From NCBI GenBank assembly GCA_000380225.1, contig KB904821.1:4825186-4889185 (forward strand): a DNA stretch of 64,000 nucleotides, given 5' to 3'. This stretch comes from a filamentous cyanobacterium ESFC-1 (GTDB taxonomy: Bacteria; Cyanobacteriota; Cyanobacteriia; Cyanobacteriales; Spirulinaceae). The notes beneath the pieces are model-generated. The model saw only the letters and a list, made by a program, of their open reading frames with translations. It searched no databases and was not told the origin of the DNA. Shown here piece by piece: positions 45,126 through 54,148 of this stretch (position 1 is its first letter; the number at the start of each line of letters is the position of its first letter). Made by a program: the position numbers and the translations under genes.

Positions 45126-45338
45126 ACTGGCGCGAGACACATACGAGCGGTGGGTTACGGCGGATAGCGCTTATTACAGTCATAGCGGTTGTTTGAGCCG
45201 CCTAACCCACCCTACTGTCGTGACACATCTTAAATGGTGGGTTACGGCGGATAACTAGATTGCAGTCATAGCCTAGGTTTTAGCCGCCTAACCCACCCTA
45301 CGATAAAGCCTCATTCTAGCTGTGTCACGCCACTACTG
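45126..45338 (+). mobile_element. MITE-like element type A, two tandem copies
   Basis: Two head-to-tail units, each with GTGGGTTACGGCGGATA at one arm and GCCGCCTAACCCACCCTAC at the other. The second ends AAAGCCTCATTCTAGCTGTG-TCACGCCACTAC. Same family as 39045, 51655 and 62308. Confidence 0.75.
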
Positions 45339-45340
45339 CC

Positions 45341-45470
45341 GACTGGCGCGACACAGCTAAAAATGTGTATTAGTAGGGTGCTGTTAGCGTAGCGTAACGC
45401 ACCGAAATACAAGCATTTCAGAAGTATTAGCGATCGCATAACATAAATTAAGGTGTGTCACGACACTACT
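45341..45470 (-). mobile_element. MITE-like element type B, copy 1
   Basis: It carries the ends TGGCGCGACACAGCTAAAA and TTAAGGTGTGTCACGACACT around TAGCGTAGCGTAACGCACCG. It is an inverted relative of 62471-62600 and shares terminal sequence with type A but has a different core. It directly abuts the type A pair. Confidence 0.75.
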
Positions 45471-45504
45471 GGCTGGATAATACCCCTTCATCAAGAAAAA
45501 TTGG

Positions 45505-45590
45505 GTCTGAAACCCCGTCCTGTCTTGCCGAGCATTCCCTTGCGCCTTACGGCGGCGCGGGGGCTCGGCGCTTCAAGGACGGCTTTAGAC
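45505..45590 (+). mobile_element. TnpB-element left-end hairpin, split by a 51-bp repeat
   Basis: Outer arms GTCTGAAACCCCGTCC (45505-45520) and TTCAAGGACGGCTTTAGAC (45572-45590) would join into CCGTCC-TTCAA-GGACGG, a typical subterminal palindrome of IS200/IS605-type elements. Exactly 51 bp (45521-45571), an inverted copy of the repeat at 9119 and 36566, sits in the loop. Confidence 0.7.
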
Positions 45591-45642
45591 TTTAATCGTA
45601 ACACTCTACTACTTTTACAGAGATTAGGCTATAATGTAAAGC

Positions 45643-46815
45643 ATGGAAAAAGCTTATTCTTACCGTTTTTACCCAACTCCCGAGCAAGAGTCGCTTCTGC
45701 GGCGCACTTTGGGCTGTGTAAGATGGGTCTACAATAAAGCACTCCATGAACGAACTCAAGCTTGGTACGAAAGTCAACGTAGGATTGGGTATAGTCAAAC
45801 CTCCTCAATGCTAACCGCCTGGAAGAAAGAGGAAGAACTCGACTTTTTAAATGAAGTCAGTTGCGTCCCTTTACAACAGGGTTTAAGACATTTACAAACA
45901 GCTTTTAGCAATTTCTGGGCAGGACGCACTAAATACCCTAACTTCAAGAAAAAACACCAGGGAGGCAGTGCGGAGTTTAGCAAGTCGGCGTTTAAATACA
46001 GAAACGGTCAAATCTATTTAGCTAAGTGTAAAGAACCCTTAGATATTCGCTGGTCAAGACTAATCCCAGAAGGTTGCTCACCCAGTACCGTTACGGTTAG
46101 CTTACATCCTTCGGGACGTTGGCACATCTCAATCCGGTTTGATGACCCGACAATCAAACCTTTACCCGTAACCGATAAAGCCATCGGCATTGATTTAGGG
46201 ATTAATAGCTTAGTTACTACCAGTGATGGTAATAAAGTATCTAATCCCAAACATCTCAAAAAATACTACCGGAAACTCAGACGGGCGCACAAAAGCCTTT
46301 CTCGCAAAGAAAAAGGGTCAAAGAATCGGGAGAAAGCCCGCAGAAAGGTAGCCCGGATTCACGCCCAGATTACCGATACGCGAAAAGACCATTTACATAA
46401 GCTAACGACTCAACTCGTTCGTGAAAATCAAACGATTGTGGTTGAAGACTTAGCGGTAAAAAATATGGTTAAGAACTCCAAACTCGCACAAGTTATTGCG
46501 GATGCGAGTTGGGGTGAAATCACGCGACAACTTGCCTATAAATGTCGTTGGTACGGCAGAACCTATATCGAGATAGATAGATGGTTTCCTAGTTCCAAGC
46601 GATGTAGTAATTGTGGGCATATTGTCCAGAAAATGCCGTTAAATATCCGAGAATGGGATTGTCCTGAGTGCGGGACTTGCCATGACCGGGATATTAACGC
46701 CTCTAAGAACATTTTGGCTGCGGGACTCGCAGTGTCAGTCTGTGGAGCGAGTGTGAGACCCGAACAGAGTAAGTCTGTGAAGGCGACTGCTATGAAGCAG
46801 AAACCTAAATCGTGA
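45643..46815 (+). CDS. tnpB: TnpB (IS200/IS605 family OrfB), RNA-guided nuclease homologue
   Basis: A 390-residue TnpB of full length. The helix-turn-helix start YRFYPTPEQESLLRRTLGCV is typical. RuvC-like residues are all there: AIGIDLGINSLVTT (first Asp, about 184), TIVVEDLAVKNMV (Glu, about 267) and CHDRDINASKNI (last Asp, about 349). The zinc finger is CSNCGHIVQKMPLNIREWDC then PECG. TnpB proteins are guided by an RNA from the element's right end and cut DNA. No tnpA is adjacent, so the element is non-autonomous. TATAAT lies at 45630-45635, only 7 nt before the ATG, so the mRNA may be leaderless. Confidence 0.95.
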   Translation: MEKAYSYRFYPTPEQESLLRRTLGCVRWVYNKALHERTQAWYESQRRIGYSQTSSMLTAWKKEEELDFLNEVSCVPLQQGLRHLQTAFSNFWAGRTKYPNFKKKHQGGSAEFSKSAFKYRNGQIYLAKCKEPLDIRWSRLIPEGCSPSTVTVSLHPSGRWHISIRFDDPTIKPLPVTDKAIGIDLGINSLVTTSDGNKVSNPKHLKKYYRKLRRAHKSLSRKEKGSKNREKARRKVARIHAQITDTRKDHLHKLTTQLVRENQTIVVEDLAVKNMVKNSKLAQVIADASWGEITRQLAYKCRWYGRTYIEIDRWFPSSKRCSNCGHIVQKMPLNIREWDCPECGTCHDRDINASKNILAAGLAVSVCGASVRPEQSKSVKATAMKQKPKS

Positions 46816-46860
46816 GGTTTAGGAATCCCCGTCCGTTTACGGCGGGGAGGATGTCAACCA
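46816..46860 (+). mobile_element. Right end of the TnpB element (likely omega-RNA 3' end)
   Basis: GAATCCCCGTCCGTTTACGG-CGGGGAGGATGTCAA: a CCCCG(T)CCG/CGGCGGGG stem directly behind tnpB. The guide RNA of TnpB elements comes from this region and uses sequence just past the right end as guide. A solo relative lies at 11551-11588, and a more distant one at 61023-61050. Confidence 0.75.
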
Positions 46861-46965
46861 TATTCTCTGTTCTTCTTCACCCAAATCCACTTTTCAGAAC
46901 TTAGATTGGACTGGGAAAGGATCGCCCCTACGCAACTTCCCGTTGAAATTAGCACAAATCAGCCC

Positions 46966-46998
46966 AGAACCCCGGTTTTTTGGAAAAACCGGGGTTCT
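46966..46998. terminator. Bidirectional terminator
   Basis: AGAACCCCGGTTTTT pairs with AAAAACCGGGGTTCT around TGG. It lies between the TnpB element and the convergent O-antigen-ligase-like gene, 27 bp from the latter's stop. Confidence 0.88.
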
Positions 46999-47024
46999 AA
47001 GACTGCGTAGCATTTGGGTGGTGG

Positions 47025-48728
47025 TTATGATTCGGCTTGCCGTCGCGAAAAGTTCTGTCGTCGTCGCGGTTGGGGGGTGGTCGAAGGCTCTGGGGCGACT
47101 GAGGCAGGACGAGATTCCGGGCTATCCATATTGGTACTGTGGGCTTCGGTGCGAGGGGAAGTTGACTTGGTAAGGTTAGGCCCGGATTTGCTCTGGGTGG
47201 CTTGGGGTTGTTTGGGTTTCTTCTGGGGGAGGGCGGCGGCGGCGACAAATGCGCCTTGGGCTGGGCGTTGGGGTGAAGTCGCGGGGGTAAGGACTTCGGG
47301 AACTGAATCGGGAATTTGAGCAATGCGCCTCATTTTCGGCTCTACGACACTTTCTTGCTCAGAAGTGACCAAAGTTGCCAAACCCCCGGCAATCACCGTA
47401 TAAACGGGATTGGTCATGGCATTGAGCAAACAATCGACGACATATAGAGTCAAGCCCACGGTTAAAACTGCCGCCGGAGCCACTTTCGGACGATGCCAAG
47501 TCTTGGGGGGGTACATGGCACAAAAACGCACCACGGGAATCAACATCATGCTGGCCCAACTAAATAAGGCCACCGCCCCGTTAAAGCCAAATATAATGAT
47601 CCACAAACTATCGGTAACAGCTAATTGGCCGTTTGCTTTTCTGGCCTGATGTTTGCCCGAATCTCCCCAACCAAACAAGAGCTTTTTACGGCCTTGTGCG
47701 CTGAGTAGCTCTTCGTTACGAAAGCGATAGCGCAACGATGCAATCCGTTCTTCTCCAGTAAAAGACATAACTTGCAAAATGCTATCTGTCGGTGCAGTTC
47801 CGGTTATTCCCCCAATCAAATACATATAAATCGCCACGACCATCAACAACATTGGGATTGATGATTTATACCATTTAGCACCAAACAAAAGGCCAAAACC
47901 CGCAACCGCCAATAACCAAGCCCCCGTTGAGCGACAGTTAATAAACGTGAACGTCAGTAAAATGGCTAAGGGTTTAATCGGCATATTGGCTACTTTTTTC
48001 AGAGATTTTGTGACCCACAACCAAATCCCCGTCATGGTCGCCACCATCATCCAAGCCCCTACCATCAAACCATGCTGCATAAATAAAACGGGCCGCCATC
48101 CCCCAAAACGTCTCGCTTGCGTCCAGTCGGCAAACGCTGGGTAGCCATAAACCTTCTCGTGGGTCAGAGGACCCATACCAAATTCGACAAAAGCAAAGGG
48201 GATATAAGCCAAAGCCCCGACAAAAATGCCGATCGCCAATTTCCGAAAGCTTTTTAAATCGGTGAGGTAAATGCGACCGATTAAATAAGGCGCTCCCCAC
48301 TTGACGATTTGGTTAAAAGTGGGCGAAATGGGACTCAAGCCATTTTCAAGTTGCGAGAAAGCCGGACAAATTGCCAAAATTACCGCCGGAATATCAATCC
48401 AACTGGGAACGAAGGTAACTAAGCGGTCGAGGTCGAATAACAGAGTGCCGAGCAAAATGCCATAACAAGCTGCCGCCATTTTGTCGTAAACCGGAAGAGG
48501 ATCGAAAAAAATCTCATCCATGGGCAAAAATTGCCAAGCCGCAATCAAGCCAATAATCATGGCTCGTTGGGGGGGAAAGCGGACGAATAAAAATAAACAA
48601 ATCGGAATCCACAAATATAAAGCGACGGTGGCTTGGGGTGTTGTCCCTGTGACGGCTAGAGTGAGTTGTGGTGTTAGTCCCATAATCAAAAAAATTAGTT
48701 GGTGCGAGGGATTGGGCGAGTTGGGCAA
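47025..48728 (-). CDS. O-antigen ligase/polymerase-like membrane protein
   Basis: A 567-residue protein with about 12 hydrophobic helices and the Wzy_C-type layout: a long loop near 200-240 (WTQARRFGGWRPVLFMQHGL) that supplies the conserved His, and LLTFTFINCRSTGAWLLAVA. The periplasmic loop with GEERIASLRYRFRNEELL-type Arg and Glu residues is present. After the last helix a cytoplasmic tail of about 100 residues is Pro/Ala/Gln/Lys-rich and disordered. Such proteins join or polymerise lipid-linked glycans. The start MPNSPNPSHQL is likely, though MGLTPQLTL at residue 16 is possible. It is separate from, but may serve, the polysaccharide island at 18-34 kb. Confidence 0.75.
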   Translation of the reverse strand: MPNSPNPSHQLIFLIMGLTPQLTLAVTGTTPQATVALYLWIPICLFLFVRFPPQRAMIIGLIAAWQFLPMDEIFFDPLPVYDKMAAACYGILLGTLLFDLDRLVTFVPSWIDIPAVILAICPAFSQLENGLSPISPTFNQIVKWGAPYLIGRIYLTDLKSFRKLAIGIFVGALAYIPFAFVEFGMGPLTHEKVYGYPAFADWTQARRFGGWRPVLFMQHGLMVGAWMMVATMTGIWLWVTKSLKKVANMPIKPLAILLTFTFINCRSTGAWLLAVAGFGLLFGAKWYKSSIPMLLMVVAIYMYLIGGITGTAPTDSILQVMSFTGEERIASLRYRFRNEELLSAQGRKKLLFGWGDSGKHQARKANGQLAVTDSLWIIIFGFNGAVALFSWASMMLIPVVRFCAMYPPKTWHRPKVAPAAVLTVGLTLYVVDCLLNAMTNPVYTVIAGGLATLVTSEQESVVEPKMRRIAQIPDSVPEVLTPATSPQRPAQGAFVAAAALPQKKPKQPQATQSKSGPNLTKSTSPRTEAHSTNMDSPESRPASVAPEPSTTPQPRRRQNFSRRQAES

Positions 48729-48869
48729 GCTGTATCTTTTAAATTTTAGTCTTTCATTTTTTGAGATGACAGTGCGACCAATCTAGTTTTTCAGGGTAAC
48801 GTCTTGGCTCAGACGTTTTAGAATGGATAAAATTTGCAACAAAATCTTGTTTACATCAAAAATTTTTGT

Positions 48870-51554
48870 GTGAAAGTTAATCCTTCTCGTTCTACATTTG
48901 GTTTAAAGGTCGCGGATTTGTTTTCGTTTGAGTTGGATGAGTTCCAACAACAGGCGATCGCGGCTCTCAATGATAATCAGTCGGTGGTGGTTTGTGTGCC
49001 TACGGGGTCGGGGAAAACCCTGGTGGGAGAATATGCCATTCATCGCGCCCTGGCTCGCGGTAAGCGGGTGTTTTATACGACTCCCCTCAAGGCTCTGTCT
49101 AACCAGAAGTTCCGCGATTTTCGCTCTTTATTTGGCGAGGAACAGGTGGGCTTGCTCACGGGGGATGCGTCTCACCATCGCGATGCGCCGATTTTGGTGA
49201 TGACTACCGAGATTTTCCGTAATATGCTCTACGGTACGCCGATTGGTCAGGTGGGGACTTCTTTGACCCACGTTGAAGCGGTGGTGTTGGATGAATGCCA
49301 TTATATGAATGACCGCCAACGGGGTACGGTGTGGGAAGAGTCGATTGTGTACTGTCCCCCGGAGGTGCAGTTGGTGGCTCTTTCGGCGACCATTGCTAAT
49401 GCTGACCAACTCACGGATTGGATTAGCCAAGTCCACGGTAAAACCCAGTTAATTCAATCGAATTTTCGTCCGGTTCCCCTCGAATTTTACTTTAGTTCTC
49501 TCAAGGGCTTATTTCCGTTACTCAATTCTGAAAAAACGGCGATGGATGCCCAGTTGAAGAAGAATACTAAACGCCGCAACCCCAGACAGCGTTTACGTCG
49601 CGAACAATGCCCGGATATTCGCCAGGTGGTCGAACAACTGCGCGATCGCGATATGTTACCCGCGATTTATTTTATTTTCAGTCGTCGCGGTTGTGACCAA
49701 GCGGTGCGGAATATGAGCAAGGGGTTGTTGGTCAACGAGGAAGAACAAGCTCAACTCAAGGTTCGCATTGATGCCTTTCTCGAACGCAATCCCGACGCAG
49801 GACGCGCCGGACAGGTTGCGCCGTTGTATCGGGGGATTGCGGCTCACCACGCCGGGATTCTGCCTGCTTGGAAGGGCTTGGTCGAGGAGTTGTTTCAAGC
49901 GGGGTTGATTAAGGTGGTTTTTGCCACTGAAACCCTGGCCGCGGGCATTAATATGCCGGCCCGGACTACGGTGATTGCCTCGATTTCTAAACGCACCGAT
50001 CGCGGCCATCGTTTGCTCACGGCTTCGGAGTTTCTGCAAATGGCAGGTCGAGCCGGACGGCGGGGTATGGATCGAGTCGGTCATGTGGTATCGGTACAAA
50101 CGCCGTTTGAAGGGGCGAAGGATGTGGCCAGTTTGGCCCTGAAGCCCGCCGACCCCTTGGTGAGTCAGTTTACGCCGAATTATGGCATGGTGCTGAACTT
50201 GCTACAAACCCACAGTTTAGAAGAAGCGAGAAACCTATTAGAGCGCAGTTTTGCTCAATATATCGCGGCTTTACGCCTGGAACCGGAACGCAGCGCGATC
50301 GCGGAACTGACAACGGAATTGGCCAAACTGGATGTGGAACTGGCCGCCATTAATTCCGACCAATTTCGCCATTACGAAAAACTGCGGCAACGGTTAAAAG
50401 AAGAACGGCGCTTGCTCAAAACCCTGAAACAGCAAGCGGAAACCGCCCGCAAAAGTACGATCGCGGCGGCATTTTCCGGAGTTGAACCGGGTCAGGTCTT
50501 GTACCTCAAAGGTAAGCACATTCGCACCTCAGAGCCGATTCCTGCCGTGTTGTATTCCCAAGCCCCCGGTCGCGGTCAAAGGCCTTATTTAATCTGCTTA
50601 ACGGCGGATAATCGTTGGTTGGTGGTGGCGATCGCGGATGTGGCGGCCATTTCCCCCAATACCCTGTCGGCCCAAAAGTTAGAACCGTTGGTTCCCCCGG
50701 ACGATCTGCCCATTAGACTCAGTAAATACCGCAAAGGGGACGACACGAGTCAAAAAGTGGCGGCCAATATCCCCACCAATCTCGAAGCGGTTCCCCAAGC
50801 CGCCGAAGTCCTAGACCAACAAAAACGCCTTGAAGCGGTTGAAGCGAAACTCGACAACCATCCCCTGAAACAATGGGGCACACCAAGCAAGTTGATCAAA
50901 CGTCACAAACGCCGCGAGGCGTTACGGAGTCAACTCAACGGACGACAAACGTCTTATCGGGAACATCAGACCCACCATTGGCGCGAATTTGTGCATTTAA
51001 TCGAAATTTTGCAAACTTTTAATGCCCTCGACCGCTATACCCCGACTCCCCTCGGTCAAGCGGCGGCGGCCATTCGCGGCGATAATGAATTGTGGCTCGG
51101 TTTGGTGTTGCGCTCTGGGGTGCTAGAAACCCTCGATCCCCAGGATTTGGCGGCGGCGGTGTATACTCTCATTTCCGAACCCCCGCGCTCGGATAGCTGG
51201 ACGAACTATCCCCCGGCGATCGCGGCAGCCGAGGCGTTGGCCGAGTTGCACAGTTTACGCAGCGATCTGATTAAGTGTCAGTACAGTTATAAGATTGCTT
51301 TGCCGGTTTGGTTAGAGCCGGAAGTGATCGAGTTTACTGGGATTGTCGAGCAATGGGCGCTGGGGGTTGAGTGGACGGAATTATGCGAAAATACCAGCTT
51401 TGATGAGGGAGATTTGGTGCGGATTTTGCGCCGCACTGTCGATTTTCTCTCGCAAATTCCCCATGTTCCTTATATATCCGATACTCTGAAAAATAATGCG
51501 CGACGAGCGATTTATTTGATGGAGCGTTTCCCGGTGATTGAGTTAGTGGAGTAA
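48870..51554 (+). CDS. Ski2/Mtr4-like DExH RNA helicase
   Basis: A superfamily 2 helicase of about 894 residues. Motif I VPTGSGKTLVGEYAI, Ia TTPLKALSNQKF, II LDECHYM (DECH), III LVALSATIANA and VI QMAGRAGRRGMDR are all intact. A beta-barrel/coiled-coil insert near 480-620 and a C-terminal DSHCT-type helical domain (IVEQWALGVEWTELCENTSF) place it with Ski2/Mtr4 and plant ISE2, which unwind RNA for processing. The frame can be opened by TTG at 48834; GTG at 48870 (VKVNPSRSTFGLK) fits the family better. No exosome-like partner is adjacent. Confidence 0.92.
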   Translation: MKVNPSRSTFGLKVADLFSFELDEFQQQAIAALNDNQSVVVCVPTGSGKTLVGEYAIHRALARGKRVFYTTPLKALSNQKFRDFRSLFGEEQVGLLTGDASHHRDAPILVMTTEIFRNMLYGTPIGQVGTSLTHVEAVVLDECHYMNDRQRGTVWEESIVYCPPEVQLVALSATIANADQLTDWISQVHGKTQLIQSNFRPVPLEFYFSSLKGLFPLLNSEKTAMDAQLKKNTKRRNPRQRLRREQCPDIRQVVEQLRDRDMLPAIYFIFSRRGCDQAVRNMSKGLLVNEEEQAQLKVRIDAFLERNPDAGRAGQVAPLYRGIAAHHAGILPAWKGLVEELFQAGLIKVVFATETLAAGINMPARTTVIASISKRTDRGHRLLTASEFLQMAGRAGRRGMDRVGHVVSVQTPFEGAKDVASLALKPADPLVSQFTPNYGMVLNLLQTHSLEEARNLLERSFAQYIAALRLEPERSAIAELTTELAKLDVELAAINSDQFRHYEKLRQRLKEERRLLKTLKQQAETARKSTIAAAFSGVEPGQVLYLKGKHIRTSEPIPAVLYSQAPGRGQRPYLICLTADNRWLVVAIADVAAISPNTLSAQKLEPLVPPDDLPIRLSKYRKGDDTSQKVAANIPTNLEAVPQAAEVLDQQKRLEAVEAKLDNHPLKQWGTPSKLIKRHKRREALRSQLNGRQTSYREHQTHHWREFVHLIEILQTFNALDRYTPTPLGQAAAAIRGDNELWLGLVLRSGVLETLDPQDLAAAVYTLISEPPRSDSWTNYPPAIAAAEALAELHSLRSDLIKCQYSYKIALPVWLEPEVIEFTGIVEQWALGVEWTELCENTSFDEGDLVRILRRTVDFLSQIPHVPYISDTLKNNARRAIYLMERFPVIELVE

Positions 51555-51654
51555 TCCAAGCCACCAACGAGTTACCACGGGTAAGGTTATGGTATCAATG
51601 AGGGCGCGATCGCCCACCGGCCAACCTGTTGTTTCTAATTTGCCTGTACTGTCA

Positions 51655-51776
51655 CGAGTAGTGGCGCGACACATCTTAAACGGTGGGTTACGGCGGATTG
51701 CGCTTATTATAGTCATAGCCTAGATTTTAGCCGCCTAACCCACCCTACGTTAAAGCCTCATTTTAGCTGTGTCACG
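51655..51776 (+). mobile_element. MITE-like element type A, copy 4
   Basis: GTAGTGGCGCGACACATCTT at the left, GTGGGTTACGGCGGAT and GCCGCCTAACCCACCCTAC as inner arms, TTTTAGCTGTGTCACGAG at the right. The most complete copy of the family, in the 287-bp spacer behind the helicase gene. Confidence 0.8.
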
Positions 51777-51841
51777 AGCAGGGTTTGATAGGGGCGATCG
51801 CCTTCTGGGTTGGAGTGGCGATCGCCCTCTCACCATTGGAC

Positions 51842-52201
51842 TTAGAACCAGTCTGGATCGCTTTCGTTATGAAGCATCAGGACATAAGCTTCGTCGGGGA
51901 TATCGGCATCAGGAATGTCAGAACTCTGAAATAATAAAAAAGTCTGGGATTTTTGAACAGACAAGTTTTGACTTTCTTCTGGGAAAGTTTTACTCCCTTC
52001 CTTTCCTTTCCCATAGGTGCAATTAAGAATGCCGTTTCTAACCTTCCACAACTGGCAGGTCAACAAGTGTAATGATTTGTCAATGCTAGGCTCAAGTTTG
52101 GCGATTAACTCAAAAACCTGGAGAAACTCGCTATTTTCGGCTAACTTCTTAACTTGATCGGATAAATAAAGGTTGTCTTGATGCTTGTGGAACTTGGTCA
52201 C
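51842..52201 (-). CDS. Hypothetical protein, 119 residues
   Basis: Not recognised. It starts MTKFHKHQDNLYLSDQVKKL, is helical in the first 55 residues (VFELIAKLEPSIDKSLHLLT) with a CxxW-type centre (LTCQLWKVRNGILNC) and ends in an acidic tail (SDIPDADIPDEAYVLMLHNE). No signal or membrane segment. The sharing of strand and the 33-bp gap to the REC-GGDEF-EAL gene upstream suggest one transcript, so a role near c-di-GMP signalling is possible but unproven. Confidence 0.55.
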   Translation of the reverse strand: MTKFHKHQDNLYLSDQVKKLAENSEFLQVFELIAKLEPSIDKSLHLLTCQLWKVRNGILNCTYGKGKEGSKTFPEESQNLSVQKSQTFLLFQSSDIPDADIPDEAYVLMLHNESDPDWF

Positions 52202-52233
52202 TACGTTATCCTTTGGGTTTCTTTCTTTTGAGA

Positions 52234-54051
52234 CTACAACAAAGAGGGATTGTGGCTAACTAACTCGTTAGTGGCAGGTGTATCGAGAGGACGAGCGAAA
52301 TAAAAACCTTGGGCTTCTTCGCAACCGAGGGCTTGGAGTTGTTGGATTTGTTCGTAGGTGTCTACCCCTTCGGCGACAATGCTCATGCCCATTTGTCGCG
52401 CGAGGGTGACAATCGCTGCCACAATTTCGGGGCTTCGGGCTTCGGAGTCGAGACGACGCACAAAGGAACGGTCGATTTTGAGAGTATCGACGGGAAAGCG
52501 ATGGAGATAGCTGAGGGAGGAGTAGCCTGTACCAAAGTCATCTAAGCAGATTTGGATGTGGCGATCGCGCAGTTGTTGGAAAATATGCTGAACGGATTTA
52601 GTATTATCGAGAATGGCGCTTTCCGTAATTTCGAGTTTGAGGGCTTGCGGCGGTAGTTGAGTTTGGGCTAAAATCCGGTCGATTTGGTCGAGTAAGTCGG
52701 GCTGGCCAAATTGTCGGGCGGATAAGTTAACATTCACCGTGAGTTTGGGGTTGCGGTTTTGCCAGGAAGCCGCGAGGGAACAGGCTTCTTGTAATACCCA
52801 CTCCCCAATCGGAACGATCAATCCAGTTTCTTCGGCCACCGGAATAAAAGCATCCGGGGAAACCAAACCCCGTTGGGGTTGCTGCCAACGAATTAAGGCT
52901 TCAAAGCCGGAAACTTGGCCGTTGGTGAGGGAAATAATCGGTTGGTAATAAACCAGAAACTCTTGGCGGGAAATGGCGCGGCGTAAATCCGTTTCCAGTC
53001 GTAGCCGCACAATGGCTTCGGCGTGCATGGTGGGGTCAAACACCTGATAACGGGATTTCCCGGCGCGTTTGGCTCTGTACATGGCGGTGTCGGCATCTCG
53101 CAGCAAGTGTTCGGGCTTGCGGTAAGTTTCATCCATAAACACAATGCCGATGCTGACATCAATAAACACCTCAGCGCTATCAATGCTAAAAGGTTGCGTG
53201 AGTCGGTTGTGAATTTGGCGGGCAGTGGCGAGGGCGGTATCGTTGCGATCGAGGTGGTTGAGTAAAATGGTAAACTCATCCCCGCCTAACCGCGCTAAGG
53301 TATCGTGTTCTTTGAGACAACTTCTGAGGCGGTTGGCCACTCCGACCAAGAGGCGATCGCCCACTAAATGGCCAAAGGAATCGTTAATCAGTTTGAAGCG
53401 ATCGCAATCGAGAAATAAAATCGCAAAATGATGATTCTCGGTTTGAGCTTGGTTCATGGCTTGGGCCAGTTTTTCCATGAATAAGGCCCGATTAGCCAGT
53501 CCGGTTAATTCGTCGTGCAACGCCAAATATAACAACTGATCGTTAGCCGCTTGGAGTTCGGTGGTACGCTCGATCACGCGGCTTTCGAGTTCGGCGTTGA
53601 GTTGCCGGGTTTCGCTTTCGGCTTTTTGTAATAAATAGTTTTGCCGTTGCAAAGTGGCTTGTAAGCGGCGAATGGTCAGTTGATTTTCGATGCGAGCGAC
53701 AACTTCTTCAATTTGAAAAGGTTTGGTAATGTAGTCTACTCCCCCAACTTCAAACGCCCGCACTTTATCAAATACTTCAATCAACGAACTCAAGAAAATC
53801 ACCGGGATGGGACGGGTCACATCTTGCTCTTTGAGACGCTGACACACTTCATAGCCGTCTAAATCCGGCATTTTGATGTCGAGAAGAATCAAATCGGGGG
53901 GGTCTTCTGTTGCACCAATTAAAGCAACAGTCCCGTTAATGGCATTACGGACTTTATAGCCACGTTGATTCAAGGCTGTAGACAACAAGCGCAGATTTTC
54001 CGGCGTATCATCCACAATTAAGATGTTGGCCTTAGGTGGCACAGAGTCCAT
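52234..54051 (-). CDS. Response regulator with GGDEF and EAL domains
   Basis: A 605-residue cyclic-di-GMP enzyme. A REC domain (residues 8-125, ILIVDDTPENLRLL, phospho-Asp58 in LILLDIKMPDLDGYEV) is joined by a coiled coil (130-170) to a GGDEF domain whose active loop is intact (ARLGGDEFTILL), then an EAL domain with GFEALIRWQQP, KLEITESAI, CLDDFGTGYSSLSYL and LKIDRSFV. Both cyclase and phosphodiesterase signatures are complete, so net activity may switch with phosphorylation. It lies 97 bp downstream of the giant kinase gene on the same strand; that protein is a possible phospho-donor. Confidence 0.96.
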   Translation of the reverse strand: MDSVPPKANILIVDDTPENLRLLSTALNQRGYKVRNAINGTVALIGATEDPPDLILLDIKMPDLDGYEVCQRLKEQDVTRPIPVIFLSSLIEVFDKVRAFEVGGVDYITKPFQIEEVVARIENQLTIRRLQATLQRQNYLLQKAESETRQLNAELESRVIERTTELQAANDQLLYLALHDELTGLANRALFMEKLAQAMNQAQTENHHFAILFLDCDRFKLINDSFGHLVGDRLLVGVANRLRSCLKEHDTLARLGGDEFTILLNHLDRNDTALATARQIHNRLTQPFSIDSAEVFIDVSIGIVFMDETYRKPEHLLRDADTAMYRAKRAGKSRYQVFDPTMHAEAIVRLRLETDLRRAISRQEFLVYYQPIISLTNGQVSGFEALIRWQQPQRGLVSPDAFIPVAEETGLIVPIGEWVLQEACSLAASWQNRNPKLTVNVNLSARQFGQPDLLDQIDRILAQTQLPPQALKLEITESAILDNTKSVQHIFQQLRDRHIQICLDDFGTGYSSLSYLHRFPVDTLKIDRSFVRRLDSEARSPEIVAAIVTLARQMGMSIVAEGVDTYEQIQQLQALGCEEAQGFYFARPLDTPATNELVSHNPSLL

Positions 54052-54148
54052 AGCTTCATGATGGGTGATTGGACACGAAGGTTATTGAATGGGAGATCGC
54101 CCTCTAGCTTATCTCGATCGCTAACGTTTAGAGAACCCAATTCCTAAT

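Noticed and set aside
44883-45258. Short plus-strand frames behind the FGE-like gene
   Set aside because: They run across slippage repeats and MITE arms and switch frames; no recognisable protein.
45028-45258. Coding reading of MITE arms
   Set aside because: The frame follows the repeat consensus and is not conserved between MITE copies.
53023-53265. Open frames on the strand opposite the GGDEF-EAL gene
   Set aside because: Antisense shadows of a clearly coding region. The same applies to the antisense frames inside the giant kinase, rfb and helicase genes.
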